Assembly (NCBI RefSeq): GCF_025153525.1 | Contig: NZ_JANZNR010000007.1 | Span: forward strand, 1 to 64,000 | Direction: 5' to 3' | Length of the DNA stretch: 64,000 nucleotides | Source: Psychroserpens sp. SPM9 | GTDB lineage: Bacteria > Bacteroidota > Bacteroidia > Flavobacteriales > Flavobacteriaceae | Shown here: in pieces, positions 35,618 to 44,997 of the stretch | How positions within the stretch are numbered: position 1 is the stretch's first letter | Layout of the letters: each line of letters opens with the position of its first letter | The notes under the pieces: model-generated | What the model saw: only the letters and a program-made list of their open reading frames with translations | Database searches by the model: none | What the model was told of the DNA's origin: nothing | Program-made: the position numbers and the translations under genes

Positions 35618-35625
35618 CAAATCTA
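35618..35625 (-). promoter_or_regulatory. Predicted -7 box for the ATT-start glycosyltransferase gene
   Basis: Minus-strand TAGATTTG matches TAnnTTTG, giving a leader of about 80 bases to the ATT codon. On the plus strand TATCTTTA (35586-35593, one mismatch) could serve the divergent GT2 gene. Confidence 0.4.
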
Positions 35626-35635
35626 CAAAATAGTA

Positions 35636-36574
35636 ATGAAACCTTTCTTTTCTGTCGTTATTCCGCTTTACAATAAAGAAAGGCATATCAAAACCACCAT
35701 TGAAAGTGTTTTAAATCAGACGTTTAAAAATTTTGAAATCATTGTTATAAATGATGGTTCTACAGATGCAAGTGCGCATCAAATTGAAGCTTTTAATGAC
35801 TCTAGAATTCAATTATTTACTACAGAGAACCATGGTGTTTCCTATGCAAGAAACTATGGCGTAGAGCAATCGAGTGCCGATTATATATGTTTTTTAGATG
35901 CTGATGATATATGGCATCGTCATCATTTAGAACATATTAAAATGATGCTAGACAGACATCCAAAATGCGGCATGTACTGTAAGGCTTATGACAAAAAAAT
36001 CAATGGTACACATTACAAATGTCATTACCACACTATTTCGGACCCTGATTTTTTAGGGCCGATTGACGACTATTTTGAGGCGACTTTGGTAGATTCTATT
36101 GCTTATACTTCTAGTGTGATGATTCCGAAAATGATTTTTAAAACACTAGGCGGATTTAATGAAGCTATAGATTCGGGAGAAGATACGGAGCTATGGATTA
36201 GAATTGCATTAGATTTTGACATATGTTTTTATAATACCATAAGCGTCACTATAAATCAAGATGCCGATAATAGAATCTCTGAAAAGCATATCCGCAATCG
36301 AAAGGTGATGGATTTAGAGCAATTTGAAGCGCATACACAAACACATGCTTCGTTAAGAAAGTACTTAGATGCTAATAGATTTTCATTAGGAATGCAATGT
36401 AAACGCTCTGGTGAGAACGCTTTAGCAAAATATTATTTTGATAGGATTGATTTTAAGCATATGAATTTTAAGCAAAAACTTTTAATCTCTAGTCCGAAAT
36501 CTCTGTTGGTAATCTTAAAACGTCTTCAGAACTTACTGCGACAATTTCATATCAATCTAAGCGCGTTTCGATAG
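35636..36574 (+). CDS. Glycosyltransferase family 2
   Basis: 312 aa. Starts with FFSVVIPLYNKERHIKTTIESVLNQTFKNFEIIVINDGSTDAS and continues with SYARNYGVEQSSADYICFLDADDIWH, the GT-A fold nucleotide and metal (DAD) motifs, and an acceptor-side GEDTELWIRIAL. It transfers a sugar from a nucleotide sugar during assembly of the surface glycan. The C-terminal ~80 residues are basic and helical and may touch the membrane. Its 3' end overlaps the convergent ketoisomerase gene by 18 bases. Confidence 0.92.
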   Translation: MKPFFSVVIPLYNKERHIKTTIESVLNQTFKNFEIIVINDGSTDASAHQIEAFNDSRIQLFTTENHGVSYARNYGVEQSSADYICFLDADDIWHRHHLEHIKMMLDRHPKCGMYCKAYDKKINGTHYKCHYHTISDPDFLGPIDDYFEATLVDSIAYTSSVMIPKMIFKTLGGFNEAIDSGEDTELWIRIALDFDICFYNTISVTINQDADNRISEKHIRNRKVMDLEQFEAHTQTHASLRKYLDANRFSLGMQCKRSGENALAKYYFDRIDFKHMNFKQKLLISSPKSLLVILKRLQNLLRQFHINLSAFR

Positions 36575-36964
36575 TAAAAACTCATTGTATTCTCTGATAT
36601 AGTCTGCTTCTTCAAAAACATCAGAAGCAAGCACCAGACAAACAGCACCTGAAGAAAAATTACTGAGTTCTCTCCAAATTCCTGATTTAATGAGAAGTCC
36701 TTTATTGGGTTTATTAAGCATGATGGTTTCTTTAGATGTTCCATTATCCAGCAAGACATCAAAACTACCGCTAAGTGCTACCAACACCTCTTGTTGCTCG
36801 ATATGCGCATGACCGCCTCTAAAAGCATTACTAGGAATATCATATAAATAATAAACCCGTTTGATTTCAAAAGGAATTAAATCTTTTTCAATCACTGAAA
36901 GATTACCTCTTACGTCTTCAATTTTTGGAATGTCAAAAAGTGTGATGCTTTTATTACTGTTCAA
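36557..36964 (-). CDS. FdtA/QdtA-type dTDP-4-keto-6-deoxyhexose 3,4-ketoisomerase
   Basis: 135 aa from a TTG at 36962-36964; the longer frame starts deep inside the upstream gene. Cupin protein with the FdtA signature DVRGNLSVIE, RVYYLYDIPSNAFRGGHAHIEQQEVLVALSGSF, holding the HxH catalytic pair (His52, His54). It converts dTDP-4-keto-6-deoxyglucose to the 3-keto isomer, ahead of a 3-aminotransferase. The matching DegT aminotransferase and a possible N-acyltransferase lie at 42.8-44.9 kb. The TTG overlaps the stop codon of the GT4 gene (11-base overlap), which supports coupled translation. FdtA (galacto) and QdtA (gluco) cannot be told apart by eye. Confidence 0.88.
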   Translation of the reverse strand: MNSNKSITLFDIPKIEDVRGNLSVIEKDLIPFEIKRVYYLYDIPSNAFRGGHAHIEQQEVLVALSGSFDVLLDNGTSKETIMLNKPNKGLLIKSGIWRELSNFSSGAVCLVLASDVFEEADYIREYNEFLLSKRA

Positions 36965-38054
36965 TGCTTTCTTTTTTAGATAGTAAATCCTGCCAAGCTT
37001 TTCCAATGACTTCCAACGTAAATGGAGCCATACTTTCCTTAGCATTAGATTTACATTTCAAATATAATGCTTTATCTAATATCAAACGATTCATAGCTTC
37101 AGTGAGCTTTACTGAATTATGATTTTCTACCAATAGACCGTTGAATTCGTTAGTCACAATTTCTTTAGGGCCAGATTTACAGTCTACAGAAACGACAGGC
37201 GTCCCTAAGGCCAAAGACTCTAAAAGCACTCTCGGAAACCCTTCGTAGTAGCTTGTTAATACTGTAAATTTAGCATGGGCAACATAAGAAAAAGGATGTT
37301 CAGTAAATGGCTTAAAATAAACATTGTCTTTTAAACCATCGGCATCAACCTTATCTTTAATATGTTGTAAATCTGGACCATCACCTAAAATTAACAGTGC
37401 CACATTATGTTTTGGTAGCTGTGATGCTTTATAGGATTCTAATAATAAACTAATATTTTTAACGTCATCGACAATACGTCCGTAGAACATAATATAATCC
37501 CCTATATTTTGATCTACCTGTTCTAAATGATTACTATTCAATTCAACAGGATTATAAATTCTAGTAACATTTTGAAAACCATAGGTTGACTGGATCTCAT
37601 TTTTAATTTCGTTTGAAACTGCAACGAAACGATAGGCGTCTTTATACAGCCATTTCACAATAGATTTATATGGCGGAAAGTATAAATTCAGATTAAAACT
37701 TCTTACGCAGTAAATTGTGTTTATTGATTTGTAAAGCCATTTAGAAGCTATGAGCTCTTTTAATAAGTCATCTCTGGTATGATTATCAATAACAAAGTCG
37801 AAATTGTGCAATTTTAAATAGGCTTTAAACACTTTAAATTTCTTAAAGCGTCTTAGCAATGGTAGTTTTGATTGCACCTTGCCTAAATTTAATAAGTCAC
37901 CTTCAAAATCATAGACGATAGAATCTAGGATTGAAACCATATGAATCGTATATCCTAAGTCTTTCAACATTTTAGAAAGTAAGGCTGATGAGCGTTCAGC
38001 TCCACCAGAACCTAATGATGAAACTACAATACATATTTTTTTAGTATTGGGCAT
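36954..38054 (-). CDS. Glycosyltransferase family 4
   Basis: 366 aa, GT-B fold. N-terminal IVVSSLGSGGAERSSALLSKML (the glycine-rich acceptor loop), a central FYGRIVDDVKNISLLLESYK, ILGDGPDLQHIKDKV, and the donor site YEGFPRVLLESLALGTPVVSVDCKSGPKEIV with the E-x7-E pattern. It adds a sugar to the growing lipid-linked glycan on the cytoplasmic side. A perfect minus-strand -7 box is found about 23 bases upstream. The ketoisomerase gene follows with an 11-base overlap. Confidence 0.92.
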   Translation of the reverse strand: MPNTKKICIVVSSLGSGGAERSSALLSKMLKDLGYTIHMVSILDSIVYDFEGDLLNLGKVQSKLPLLRRFKKFKVFKAYLKLHNFDFVIDNHTRDDLLKELIASKWLYKSINTIYCVRSFNLNLYFPPYKSIVKWLYKDAYRFVAVSNEIKNEIQSTYGFQNVTRIYNPVELNSNHLEQVDQNIGDYIMFYGRIVDDVKNISLLLESYKASQLPKHNVALLILGDGPDLQHIKDKVDADGLKDNVYFKPFTEHPFSYVAHAKFTVLTSYYEGFPRVLLESLALGTPVVSVDCKSGPKEIVTNEFNGLLVENHNSVKLTEAMNRLILDKALYLKCKSNAKESMAPFTLEVIGKAWQDLLSKKESIEQ

Positions 38055-38065
38055 TTACAATTATT

Positions 38066-38084
38066 TATCTTTATGCCAAATATA
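38066..38084. promoter_or_regulatory. Overlapping divergent promoters
   Basis: The 36-base gap between two divergent glycosyltransferase genes holds minus-strand TATATTTG (38077-38084, perfect) for the GT4 gene and plus-strand TATCTTTA (38066-38073, one mismatch) for the gene at 38091. The two boxes are three bases apart, so the promoters should compete. Confidence 0.5.
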
Positions 38085-38090
38085 GGCTAA

Positions 38091-39242
38091 ATGAAGATAT
38101 TATTGGTTGGCGAATACAGTAGACTGCACAACTCTCTAAAAGAAGGATTAATTGCTCTTGGGCATGATGTCACTTTGATTGGTGATGGTGATGGCTTCAA
38201 GAATTTTCCAGTTGATATTAAAATTTACAATCGGTATCAAAAAGGCTTCCCAAAATTAATCAAGAGAATTATTTATAAGTTCTTTAATATCGATTTGAAT
38301 TCGTTAGCCATACAAAAGCAAATAAAAGCACACAGGCAACACTTAGTGCATTATGATATCGTTCAGGTGATTAACGAACGTGTGTTTAAAACCGTTCCTG
38401 CTATTGAGCGACAACTTTTTCAATTTATTTTCGAAAATAATGCCAAGGTCTTTCTTTTATCTTGTGGCACTGATTATCTAAGTGTAAAATACGCTTACGA
38501 CAAAAAATTTAAATACTCCATTTTAACACCATATTTTGAAGGCAAAGTTTCAAAGAAGGATTTTCAACATGTTTTTACATACTTAAAACCGAATCATATT
38601 GATTTACACAAGTATATATATAAAAACATAAACGGTGTTATCGCTACAGATATGGATTATCACTTACCAATGATTGGTCATCCTAAATATTTAGGTCTCA
38701 TTCCTAATCCGATTAATACAGATCGCATACCATTTGAAGCCCCTATGATTTCTGATAAGATTATCATTTTTCATGGTATTAATACTCAAAACTACTATAA
38801 GAAAGGGAATGATTTTTTTGAAAAAGCACTCGATTATATTCAGGAAAAACACAGTGACAAAGTTGAAATTATAACAACTAGAAGTATCCCTTATGAGGCG
38901 TATTTAAAGCACTACCAAAAAGCACATATTTTATTAGATATGGTTTACGCTTACGATCAAGGTTATAATGCTTTAGAGGCCATGGCTGCTGGGAAAGTCG
39001 TTTTTACTGGCGCAGAACAAGAATGGTTAGACTATTACAATTTAGAAAAAAATACGGTCGCCATAAATGCCGAACCTGATGTACAACAGATTATAGAGCA
39101 ATTAGAATGGCTTATTAATAATCCTGAACAGATTGGGATTATTTCAAAAAATGCTCGGCAATTTATTGAAGACAAGCATCACTACTTAAAGATTGGAAAA
39201 CAGTATTTGGATGCTTGGGATAAAAAAAATGCGAGTCTGTAA
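38091..39242 (+). CDS. Glycosyltransferase (GT-B fold, family 4-like)
   Basis: 383 aa. N-terminal MKILLVGEYSRLHNSLKEGLIALGHDVTLIGDGDG is a GT-B start; the C-terminal part has ILLDMVYAYDQGYNALEAMAAGKVVFTG, the usual donor-binding region with a conserved Glu. The middle part (IFENNAKVFLLSCGTDYLSVKYAY) is less standard. It opens a plus-strand block with a sulfotransferase and a flippase that interrupts the minus-strand sugar genes. Its acceptor and donor sugars are not known. Confidence 0.8.
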   Translation: MKILLVGEYSRLHNSLKEGLIALGHDVTLIGDGDGFKNFPVDIKIYNRYQKGFPKLIKRIIYKFFNIDLNSLAIQKQIKAHRQHLVHYDIVQVINERVFKTVPAIERQLFQFIFENNAKVFLLSCGTDYLSVKYAYDKKFKYSILTPYFEGKVSKKDFQHVFTYLKPNHIDLHKYIYKNINGVIATDMDYHLPMIGHPKYLGLIPNPINTDRIPFEAPMISDKIIIFHGINTQNYYKKGNDFFEKALDYIQEKHSDKVEIITTRSIPYEAYLKHYQKAHILLDMVYAYDQGYNALEAMAAGKVVFTGAEQEWLDYYNLEKNTVAINAEPDVQQIIEQLEWLINNPEQIGIISKNARQFIEDKHHYLKIGKQYLDAWDKKNASL

Positions 39243-39306
39243 TAACTGGTCATTTTATATTTATTACCGAAACTCTTTCCCATACAATGTTTGTAAAAGA
39301 ATTGTT

Positions 39307-39314
39307 TATTTTTG
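39307..39314 (+). promoter_or_regulatory. Predicted -7 box for the sulfotransferase gene
   Basis: TATTTTTG matches TAnnTTTG, 19 bases before the ATG at 39334. A properly spaced -33 element is not seen. Confidence 0.45.
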
Positions 39315-39333
39315 AAGGTGCTAATTTTTAAAT

Positions 39334-40266
39334 ATGCCAAAACCACAATATTTCCCTAATCTTTTTATTCCAGGTGCTGCCAAATCTGGGACTAGCACAT
39401 TGCACAACTTGTTACATCAACATCCAGACATATGTATGTCTACCAACAAAGAACCCTTTTATTTTGTGAATGAGGATTTTGAATCTGACTTAAACCTTTA
39501 TGATTCAAAGTACCACGACCTATTTACAAATTTAAATACTAGATATAAAGGCGAATCCAGTACATCGTACATGCTGTTCCCCAATTTTATTGAAAACGTT
39601 AAAAAACATGTGGATGAATCGGCAAAATTCATATTTATTTTAAGGAATCCTGTTGATAGAATTTACTCACATTATTGGTATCTTAAAGGAATTGGTAGTG
39701 AAACTAAAGGTTTTAGGGAGGCTGTATTAAAAGATATGGATGAAGAACCTAATATCCATTCTCGATTACCTGAAGGCCGATTTAAGCATTATTATCAATA
39801 CGGACTTTATGCTAAATGGCTAGCAAAGTTCTATGATTCATTTGAAAAGACTCAAATTAAAGTGGTCTTATTTGAAGATTTGAAGGAGTCTCCATTAGAC
39901 ACATTAAACCAATGCTTAGGTTTTTTAGAACTTAAAAAATTAGAAACAATTGAAAATACAGACACCAATAAAACGGTTGTACTTAAGTATCCTTATATTT
40001 ATAAATCTATTCAGCATGTTGTAAGTGGAAAATCAAAACTACTTAAACCCATACACAAAATAATACCAGAAAACATCAAAACGCATTTAAGGAATAACGC
40101 TTCAGAATATGTCATTAAAATGACAGACTCCAAAAAAGGATACTCGAAGCTTTCAATAAATGACAGAGAATGGATTAGCCAATTATACAAAGATGATTAT
40201 GTATTATTAAAAGAGCTAGTAGAAATCGATTTTAATAAATGGACTGATTTTAATCAATTTAAATGA
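39334..40266 (+). CDS. Sulfotransferase (PAPS-dependent)
   Basis: 310 aa. The 5'-phosphosulfate loop PGAAKSGTSTLHNLLHQHP (residues 13-31) and the 3'-phosphate-binding strand FIFILRNPVDRIYSHYW are both intact, as in bacterial heparan-sulfate-type sulfotransferases. KVVLFEDLKESP follows as expected. It moves sulfate from PAPS to a hydroxyl or amine, most likely on the glycan built by this locus, which would make a sulfated capsule or exopolysaccharide. The end overlaps the flippase start by four bases (ATGA). Confidence 0.9.
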   Translation: MPKPQYFPNLFIPGAAKSGTSTLHNLLHQHPDICMSTNKEPFYFVNEDFESDLNLYDSKYHDLFTNLNTRYKGESSTSYMLFPNFIENVKKHVDESAKFIFILRNPVDRIYSHYWYLKGIGSETKGFREAVLKDMDEEPNIHSRLPEGRFKHYYQYGLYAKWLAKFYDSFEKTQIKVVLFEDLKESPLDTLNQCLGFLELKKLETIENTDTNKTVVLKYPYIYKSIQHVVSGKSKLLKPIHKIIPENIKTHLRNNASEYVIKMTDSKKGYSKLSINDREWISQLYKDDYVLLKELVEIDFNKWTDFNQFK

Positions 40267-41510
40267 GTTTAATAAAAACATCTCTTTATTCTGTTGTTAG
40301 TACATCGGTTTCTTTAGTTACGAAACTAATTACCAACAAAATTACTGCTGTCTATCTAGGAACCAATGGAATATTCATTTTGGGACAACTGAAAGACTTT
40401 CTAAACATTGGTAAAGTTGCTAGCAATTTGGGAACAGATAATGGTGTTGTGAAGTATGTTGCCGAATATGAGACTACAGAAACACTCGAGCCGTTTATAG
40501 GATCTGCTTTAAAAATACACTTGATATTTTCAGTTATTGTATGCCTGTTAACCTTACTATTTAGCGAGCCTATTTCGATGTATTTATTTAACAATGCTGA
40601 GTATTCAAAAGGCATTGTGCTAGTGGCTTTTTCCTTTATCGCTCTCGCGATTCACAGCTTTATTATGTCGGTTTTAAACGGCCTAAAAAAAATAGAAACT
40701 TATGTACTCATAAATATTATAGCCACCATAATAACAGCTATAATTATGGTTTTAATGGTTATAAAATATGAAGTAATAGGAGCCATTTATGCTATGGCTT
40801 TTAATCAAATAGTGGCCTTTATAATTTCATTTTACTTTATTAGAAACAAGAAGCAATTTACGCTGACACTGCTTAAATCAAAGCTCGATGCTTTGCATTT
40901 CAAAAATTTAACGAAATTTTCGGTCATGGCCATTGTTGCTCCCATATGCTTGTTTGGTGCCACATTTTTTATTAGAACATTTTTAAATTCAAATCTCGGA
41001 GTTGATTACGCTGGTTCTTGGGAAGGAATGTGGAGAATATCGGCAATTTACTTAATGTTTATTACAACAACCTTTCAGTTTTACTTGATTCCAACATTCT
41101 CAAACATAGCTGGAAATAAACTCAAAAAAGAAGTTTTTAAAGTTTGGTCTTTAAGCTTTCCTTCAATAATCATTATCACATTTGTGATATATCTTTTAAA
41201 AGATTTTTTCATCCCGTTACTTTTTAGCAAAGAGTTCTTTTTAATTAATAATATAATTTTATTCCATCTGCTAGGAGACACCGTTAAAATAAACTCTTGG
41301 GTTTTAGGAAAAATCTTAGTTTCTAAAGCAAAAACAAAAGTTTTTGTCTTTTTTCAAATAGGTTGGGCTATTGTATTTTGTAGCCTTACAATTCTCTTTG
41401 TTAACATTTATGGCTTTGTAGGCGTGTCTATAGCCTACTTTCTAACCTACGTCTTTCATTTTATGGCTATGAATTTATACTTCAGAAAATTGTTATGGAT
41501 TAAAAGCTAA
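40263..41510 (+). CDS. Polysaccharide flippase (Wzx-like, O-antigen translocase)
   Basis: 415 aa with about twelve membrane helices. Starts MSLIKTSLYSVVSTSVSLVTKLITNKITAVYLGTNGIFILGQL, the amphipathic opening and Gly motif of MATE/MOP flippases, and has AGSWEGMWRISAIYLMF in the middle. It should move lipid-linked glycan units across the inner membrane. The neighbouring minus-strand gene is a paralogue of similar size (shared GNLRNFL/GQLKDFL, NGVVK, YWEAMNRISKYYLMF). The stop codons of the two genes abut with no spacer. Confidence 0.88.
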   Translation: MSLIKTSLYSVVSTSVSLVTKLITNKITAVYLGTNGIFILGQLKDFLNIGKVASNLGTDNGVVKYVAEYETTETLEPFIGSALKIHLIFSVIVCLLTLLFSEPISMYLFNNAEYSKGIVLVAFSFIALAIHSFIMSVLNGLKKIETYVLINIIATIITAIIMVLMVIKYEVIGAIYAMAFNQIVAFIISFYFIRNKKQFTLTLLKSKLDALHFKNLTKFSVMAIVAPICLFGATFFIRTFLNSNLGVDYAGSWEGMWRISAIYLMFITTTFQFYLIPTFSNIAGNKLKKEVFKVWSLSFPSIIIITFVIYLLKDFFIPLLFSKEFFLINNIILFHLLGDTVKINSWVLGKILVSKAKTKVFVFFQIGWAIVFCSLTILFVNIYGFVGVSIAYFLTYVFHFMAMNLYFRKLLWIKS

Positions 41511-42818
41511 TTATTTCTCAGTAGTCCCTTCAGAAATAATCCCAAATAGTGATGTCCCAAAAATAAGCAATACAATACCAAAATGCATCAAATAGCTAAT
41601 AAAATGCCCAATTACAGCACCTTTAACGCCAAATACATCAATAAGATAAACACTAGAAATATAGAGCATTATTACTAAAAATATTTCTACAATAATAAAG
41701 TGTGCAAACATCTTTTTAGCAAGAAACTGATAGGCAATCACGAGCGTTAACACTTTAACAAAATCGCCTAAAAGCTGCCAGAAAAACAAGTCTTGTACTG
41801 GCTTAAATTCATCTGAAAAAATAAGAGGTACAATAAGTGGCTTCAGAACATAAATCAGGATTAAGCCCAAACCAAAAATTGGCATGACCGACTTATAAAA
41901 CCCGAACACTTCTTTTCTAAACTCCGTTTTGCTTTCAATCTCACTAAAACGTGGTACGATATACAACGTAATGATTGAGGTAATAAACATGAGGTAGTAT
42001 TTCGAAATTCGGTTCATAGCTTCCCAATAACCTGCTTCTTTTATTCCCACTTCAGAAATGATATAATTACGAATACAAATTGAAATCAATGGTAAAGCTA
42101 TAGCCGTAACAGCTGCCATTGCGGCATAAGGTCCAAAAGACTTTAAAACACTAAACCTAATATGATCGGTTTTAATGTAAGTCATTAGGTTTCGCCTGTT
42201 GATGATACCAACTAAAGTAATCAGGAAAATAAGGGAAGGTGCCACTACAGCTGCAACTAAGGCGCCATCGATATTGTCGATATAAATTAAAAGCAAGGTT
42301 ACTAACAGCCCTAAAATTTGACCAATAATATTAATAATAAGCAGCATCTTGTAGTTTGAAAAGCCATTCATGATTGAAAAACTCATCATATTTACAGCAT
42401 AGAACGGGAGTGCCAAAGCCATGATTCTAATGACATATGCATAGTTGAAATTTGCAGAAAATAGCAAATCGTTGATATACTCGGCGTTGTAGTACGATAA
42501 AAACGACACGATTACTGTTGAAAAAAAGCAGAGATAGTAAGCAGTAGAAAGCGTTTCACTTAATTTTACAGTATCATTTTTAACCTTGGCGATGGTTTTA
42601 ACAACACCATTATAAAAACCAAGTATAGACATTGACTGTACTGCACTTAAGAAATTTCTAAGATTACCAATAAGTGCCATACCCTCGACACCAATAAAAA
42701 TGGCAATGGCTTTTGAAGTCAAAATGCCAGCAATAATTTTGGTAACAATAGTTGCAGAGTTTAAACGTGCAACCTTAAATAATACATTAGTATTAATGTA
42801 TTTTATAAAGCTCTTCAA
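41511..42818 (-). CDS. Second polysaccharide flippase (Wzx-like), tail to tail with the first
   Basis: 435 aa, about twelve membrane segments. Motifs TKIIAGILTSKAIAIFIGVEGMALIGNLRNFL, YNGVVKTIAKVK and EAGYWEAMNRISKYYLMFITSIITLYIVPRFSEIE are the O-antigen translocase type. It is the last gene of the GNAT-aminotransferase-flippase operon; the aminotransferase gene ends one base upstream. Its association with the 3-amino-sugar genes fits a flippase for a lipid-linked unit containing that sugar. Why the locus keeps two flippases is unclear; they may serve two glycans. Confidence 0.88.
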   Translation of the reverse strand: MKSFIKYINTNVLFKVARLNSATIVTKIIAGILTSKAIAIFIGVEGMALIGNLRNFLSAVQSMSILGFYNGVVKTIAKVKNDTVKLSETLSTAYYLCFFSTVIVSFLSYYNAEYINDLLFSANFNYAYVIRIMALALPFYAVNMMSFSIMNGFSNYKMLLIINIIGQILGLLVTLLLIYIDNIDGALVAAVVAPSLIFLITLVGIINRRNLMTYIKTDHIRFSVLKSFGPYAAMAAVTAIALPLISICIRNYIISEVGIKEAGYWEAMNRISKYYLMFITSIITLYIVPRFSEIESKTEFRKEVFGFYKSVMPIFGLGLILIYVLKPLIVPLIFSDEFKPVQDLFFWQLLGDFVKVLTLVIAYQFLAKKMFAHFIIVEIFLVIMLYISSVYLIDVFGVKGAVIGHFISYLMHFGIVLLIFGTSLFGIISEGTTEK

Positions 42819-43922
42819 TTAATAAAGGTTTAGGGCATTAATAATTGTTTCAATCTCTTCTGAAGACATGACAGGACTTAATGGAATACTTACCACAGTC
42901 TCATGAATAGCCTCTGTAATTGGCAAATATAGAGATTTATATGGCAATAAGGCTTTTTGATGGTGAGGCGCTATAGGATAATGAATAAGATAACCAATGC
43001 CTTTATCCTCCAAATAGGAAATGAATTTTGATCTATCATTAACTCTAACAACAAATACATGAAAGACATGATTATCACTAAAATTATAGAATGGCAGTTT
43101 AATTTTCGGATTGTCAATCGCTTTTAAATACTGTTGTGCAATACGTACTCGTATGGTATTATCGGCATCAAGATGCTTGAGTTTTATATTTAAAAAACCT
43201 GCCTGCAATTCATCTAAGCGACTATTAATGCCTATTTTTTCGTTGGTGTATTTTTTTGAACTTCCGTAATTATGCAATAATTTAATACATGCCGCCAAGT
43301 CATCATCGTTTGTGGTCACTGCTCCAGCGTCACCAAGTGCTCCTAAATTTTTAGTCGGATAAAAACTAAATCCTGCCGCATCTGATAAATTTCCTGCCTT
43401 TTTTTCTTCGGAAGACAGCACAGCACCATGCGCTTGTGCAGCATCTTCAACAACTAAAATATGATGTTGTTTTGCCAGTGTATTAATGGCGTCCATATCT
43501 GCCAATTGCCCATACAAATGCACTGCTAAGATGGCTTTTGTTTGTGCTGTAATATGGTTTTCAATTTCTAATGGCGAAATATTAAATGTAGCTTCATCAG
43601 GTTCGATAAAAACGGGTTTAAGCCCTGAATTAATGACAGATAAAATGCTGGCAATATAAGTGTTGGCAGGCACCAAAACTTCATCTCCAGGCGCTAGTTT
43701 CCCCAATTCAATATAAGCCTTAAAAATAAGCGTTAGTGCATCCAAACCATTGGCTACACCAATACAATGTTTGGTTCCGCAGTACTTGGCAAAGTTATAT
43801 TCAAAATGCTTGACCTCATCACCTTTGATGTAATAGCCTGAATTTAAAAACGTTTTGAACCATGATGCCAATTCATCTTCAAATCTGGTGTTGATTTTAT
43901 TTAAGTCTAAAAATTTTATCAT
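42819..43922 (-). CDS. DegT/DnrJ/EryC1/StrS aminotransferase (FdtB/QdtB-like)
   Basis: 367 aa, PLP fold type I. Cofactor lysine in [18 protein letters not shown] (Lys191), the PLP Asp-Glu region [11 protein letters not shown] (Asp160), and the C-terminal [15 protein letters not shown]. With the FdtA-like ketoisomerase in the same locus it should transaminate a dTDP-3-keto-6-deoxyhexose to a 3-amino sugar (Fuc3N or Qui3N). It overlaps the upstream FemAB/GNAT gene by four bases (ATGA). RmlA and RmlB, which would make the precursor, are not in this window. Confidence 0.9.
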   Translation of the reverse strand: MIKFLDLNKINTRFEDELASWFKTFLNSGYYIKGDEVKHFEYNFAKYCGTKHCIGVANGLDALTLIFKAYIELGKLAPGDEVLVPANTYIASILSVINSGLKPVFIEPDEATFNISPLEIENHITAQTKAILAVHLYGQLADMDAINTLAKQHHILVVEDAAQAHGAVLSSEEKKAGNLSDAAGFSFYPTKNLGALGDAGAVTTNDDDLAACIKLLHNYGSSKKYTNEKIGINSRLDELQAGFLNIKLKHLDADNTIRVRIAQQYLKAIDNPKIKLPFYNFSDNHVFHVFVVRVNDRSKFISYLEDKGIGYLIHYPIAPHHQKALLPYKSLYLPITEAIHETVVSIPLSPVMSSEEIETIINALNLY

Positions 43923-44917
43923 CGCATTACATCATCTAACAACTTATAATTTTGAGTATTGACAGAATAAAAGTCCTGAGTTACGATTCGAGCGCCAAAT
44001 CCTTCTTTCCAATACTGCAATCCTTTATTGACATTTTTGCCATTATTTTCGTTTGAAATTCCAAAATCGAAATACTTTTTATCTTGAAAAACATTATCGA
44101 GTAAATGGATGTGCAAATAATCTAAACTTCCTAAAATATTCTTATCTGTGTTTCCAGAAATGTATTGCGAATGTGCCACATGCTTTGTTTCAAATATTGT
44201 AGTACCAGCAACAATAGTTTCATCTTTGTAAACATTAAATTGTCGTATTGAATTAGGGAATTTTTGCTTCAACAATCTAATGTCTTCTAAACTATGAACG
44301 GGATCAACCTGATGTTTCTCTTGTAGATTTACTTTTAATATTTCATTCCAGAACGCCTCAAAATCGTCAACTTCCTTAACAACTAGTTGTTGCTTTACTC
44401 CTCTTTTATAACCTTCAACTCTATCCTTAGAACGCTTTGGAGAATCTTTTAAATCTAAAACACCTAAAGCGTCTCTCCGTGTTAATTCTGCTTTAAGCAA
44501 AAACAATAAATACAATAATTCATCACTAGGTTGATCTGCATAAATTGAAGGTAATAATTTAAAATTTATGCCTTGTATCTTTTGATCTAATAAAAACTTT
44601 AAAACAGTTTTAAATACAAGTATAGTCTCTCTAAACTTCATATTTGCATTTAAGAGTAAACCACCATAGGTGAGACCTTGATGCGAATGTAAAGTTTCAC
44701 CTACCTTATTTGCTGGCAATAGAGCACACAGCTTGTCATTTTTATAAATGAGTAATGAAAAGTCTTCAAACCTATCTTTGTGGTACTCCATAAAGTCTCT
44801 ATGGAATAAAAAAGTGGCATTTTTAGAATGTAACACAAAGTCATTCCATGCTTCATATGCTTGCTGATTATATATCGCAACACGGTAGTCTAAAGTATGA
44901 TGAGTATTTGCAGTCAA
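43919..44917 (-). CDS. FemAB/GNAT-fold acyltransferase, probably N-acylating the amino sugar
   Basis: 332 aa. Two GNAT-like halves as in FemAB/BioF2-type proteins: N-terminal [20 protein letters not shown] and [21 protein letters not shown], a central INFKLLP, and a C-terminal [27 protein letters not shown], then [11 protein letters not shown] and [27 protein letters not shown]. It is the first gene of the operon with the aminotransferase and flippase genes. By position it replaces the hexapeptide acetyltransferase (FdtC) of known pathways. The acyl donor could be acyl-CoA or aminoacyl-tRNA; this cannot be told. Confidence 0.75.
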   Translation of the reverse strand: MTANTHHTLDYRVAIYNQQAYEAWNDFVLHSKNATFLFHRDFMEYHKDRFEDFSLLIYKNDKLCALLPANKVGETLHSHQGLTYGGLLLNANMKFRETILVFKTVLKFLLDQKIQGINFKLLPSIYADQPSDELLYLLFLLKAELTRRDALGVLDLKDSPKRSKDRVEGYKRGVKQQLVVKEVDDFEAFWNEILKVNLQEKHQVDPVHSLEDIRLLKQKFPNSIRQFNVYKDETIVAGTTIFETKHVAHSQYISGNTDKNILGSLDYLHIHLLDNVFQDKKYFDFGISNENNGKNVNKGLQYWKEGFGARIVTQDFYSVNTQNYKLLDDVMR

Positions 44918-44997
44918 TACTATTTATCTTAAATGGTAATCGTGTAAAACTAAAATTTATTTTACTTTTACCTATAGTAATTAGCGAAAATTATTAA

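Noticed and set aside
36965-37045. Longer N-terminus for the ketoisomerase
   Set aside because: It would overlap the GT4 gene by over 90 bases and precedes the cupin domain with no similarity to the family; TTG at 36964 gives the normal length.
40352-40615. 87-aa minus-strand open frame
   Set aside because: Shadow of the plus-strand flippase gene, whose membrane helices and motifs are clear.
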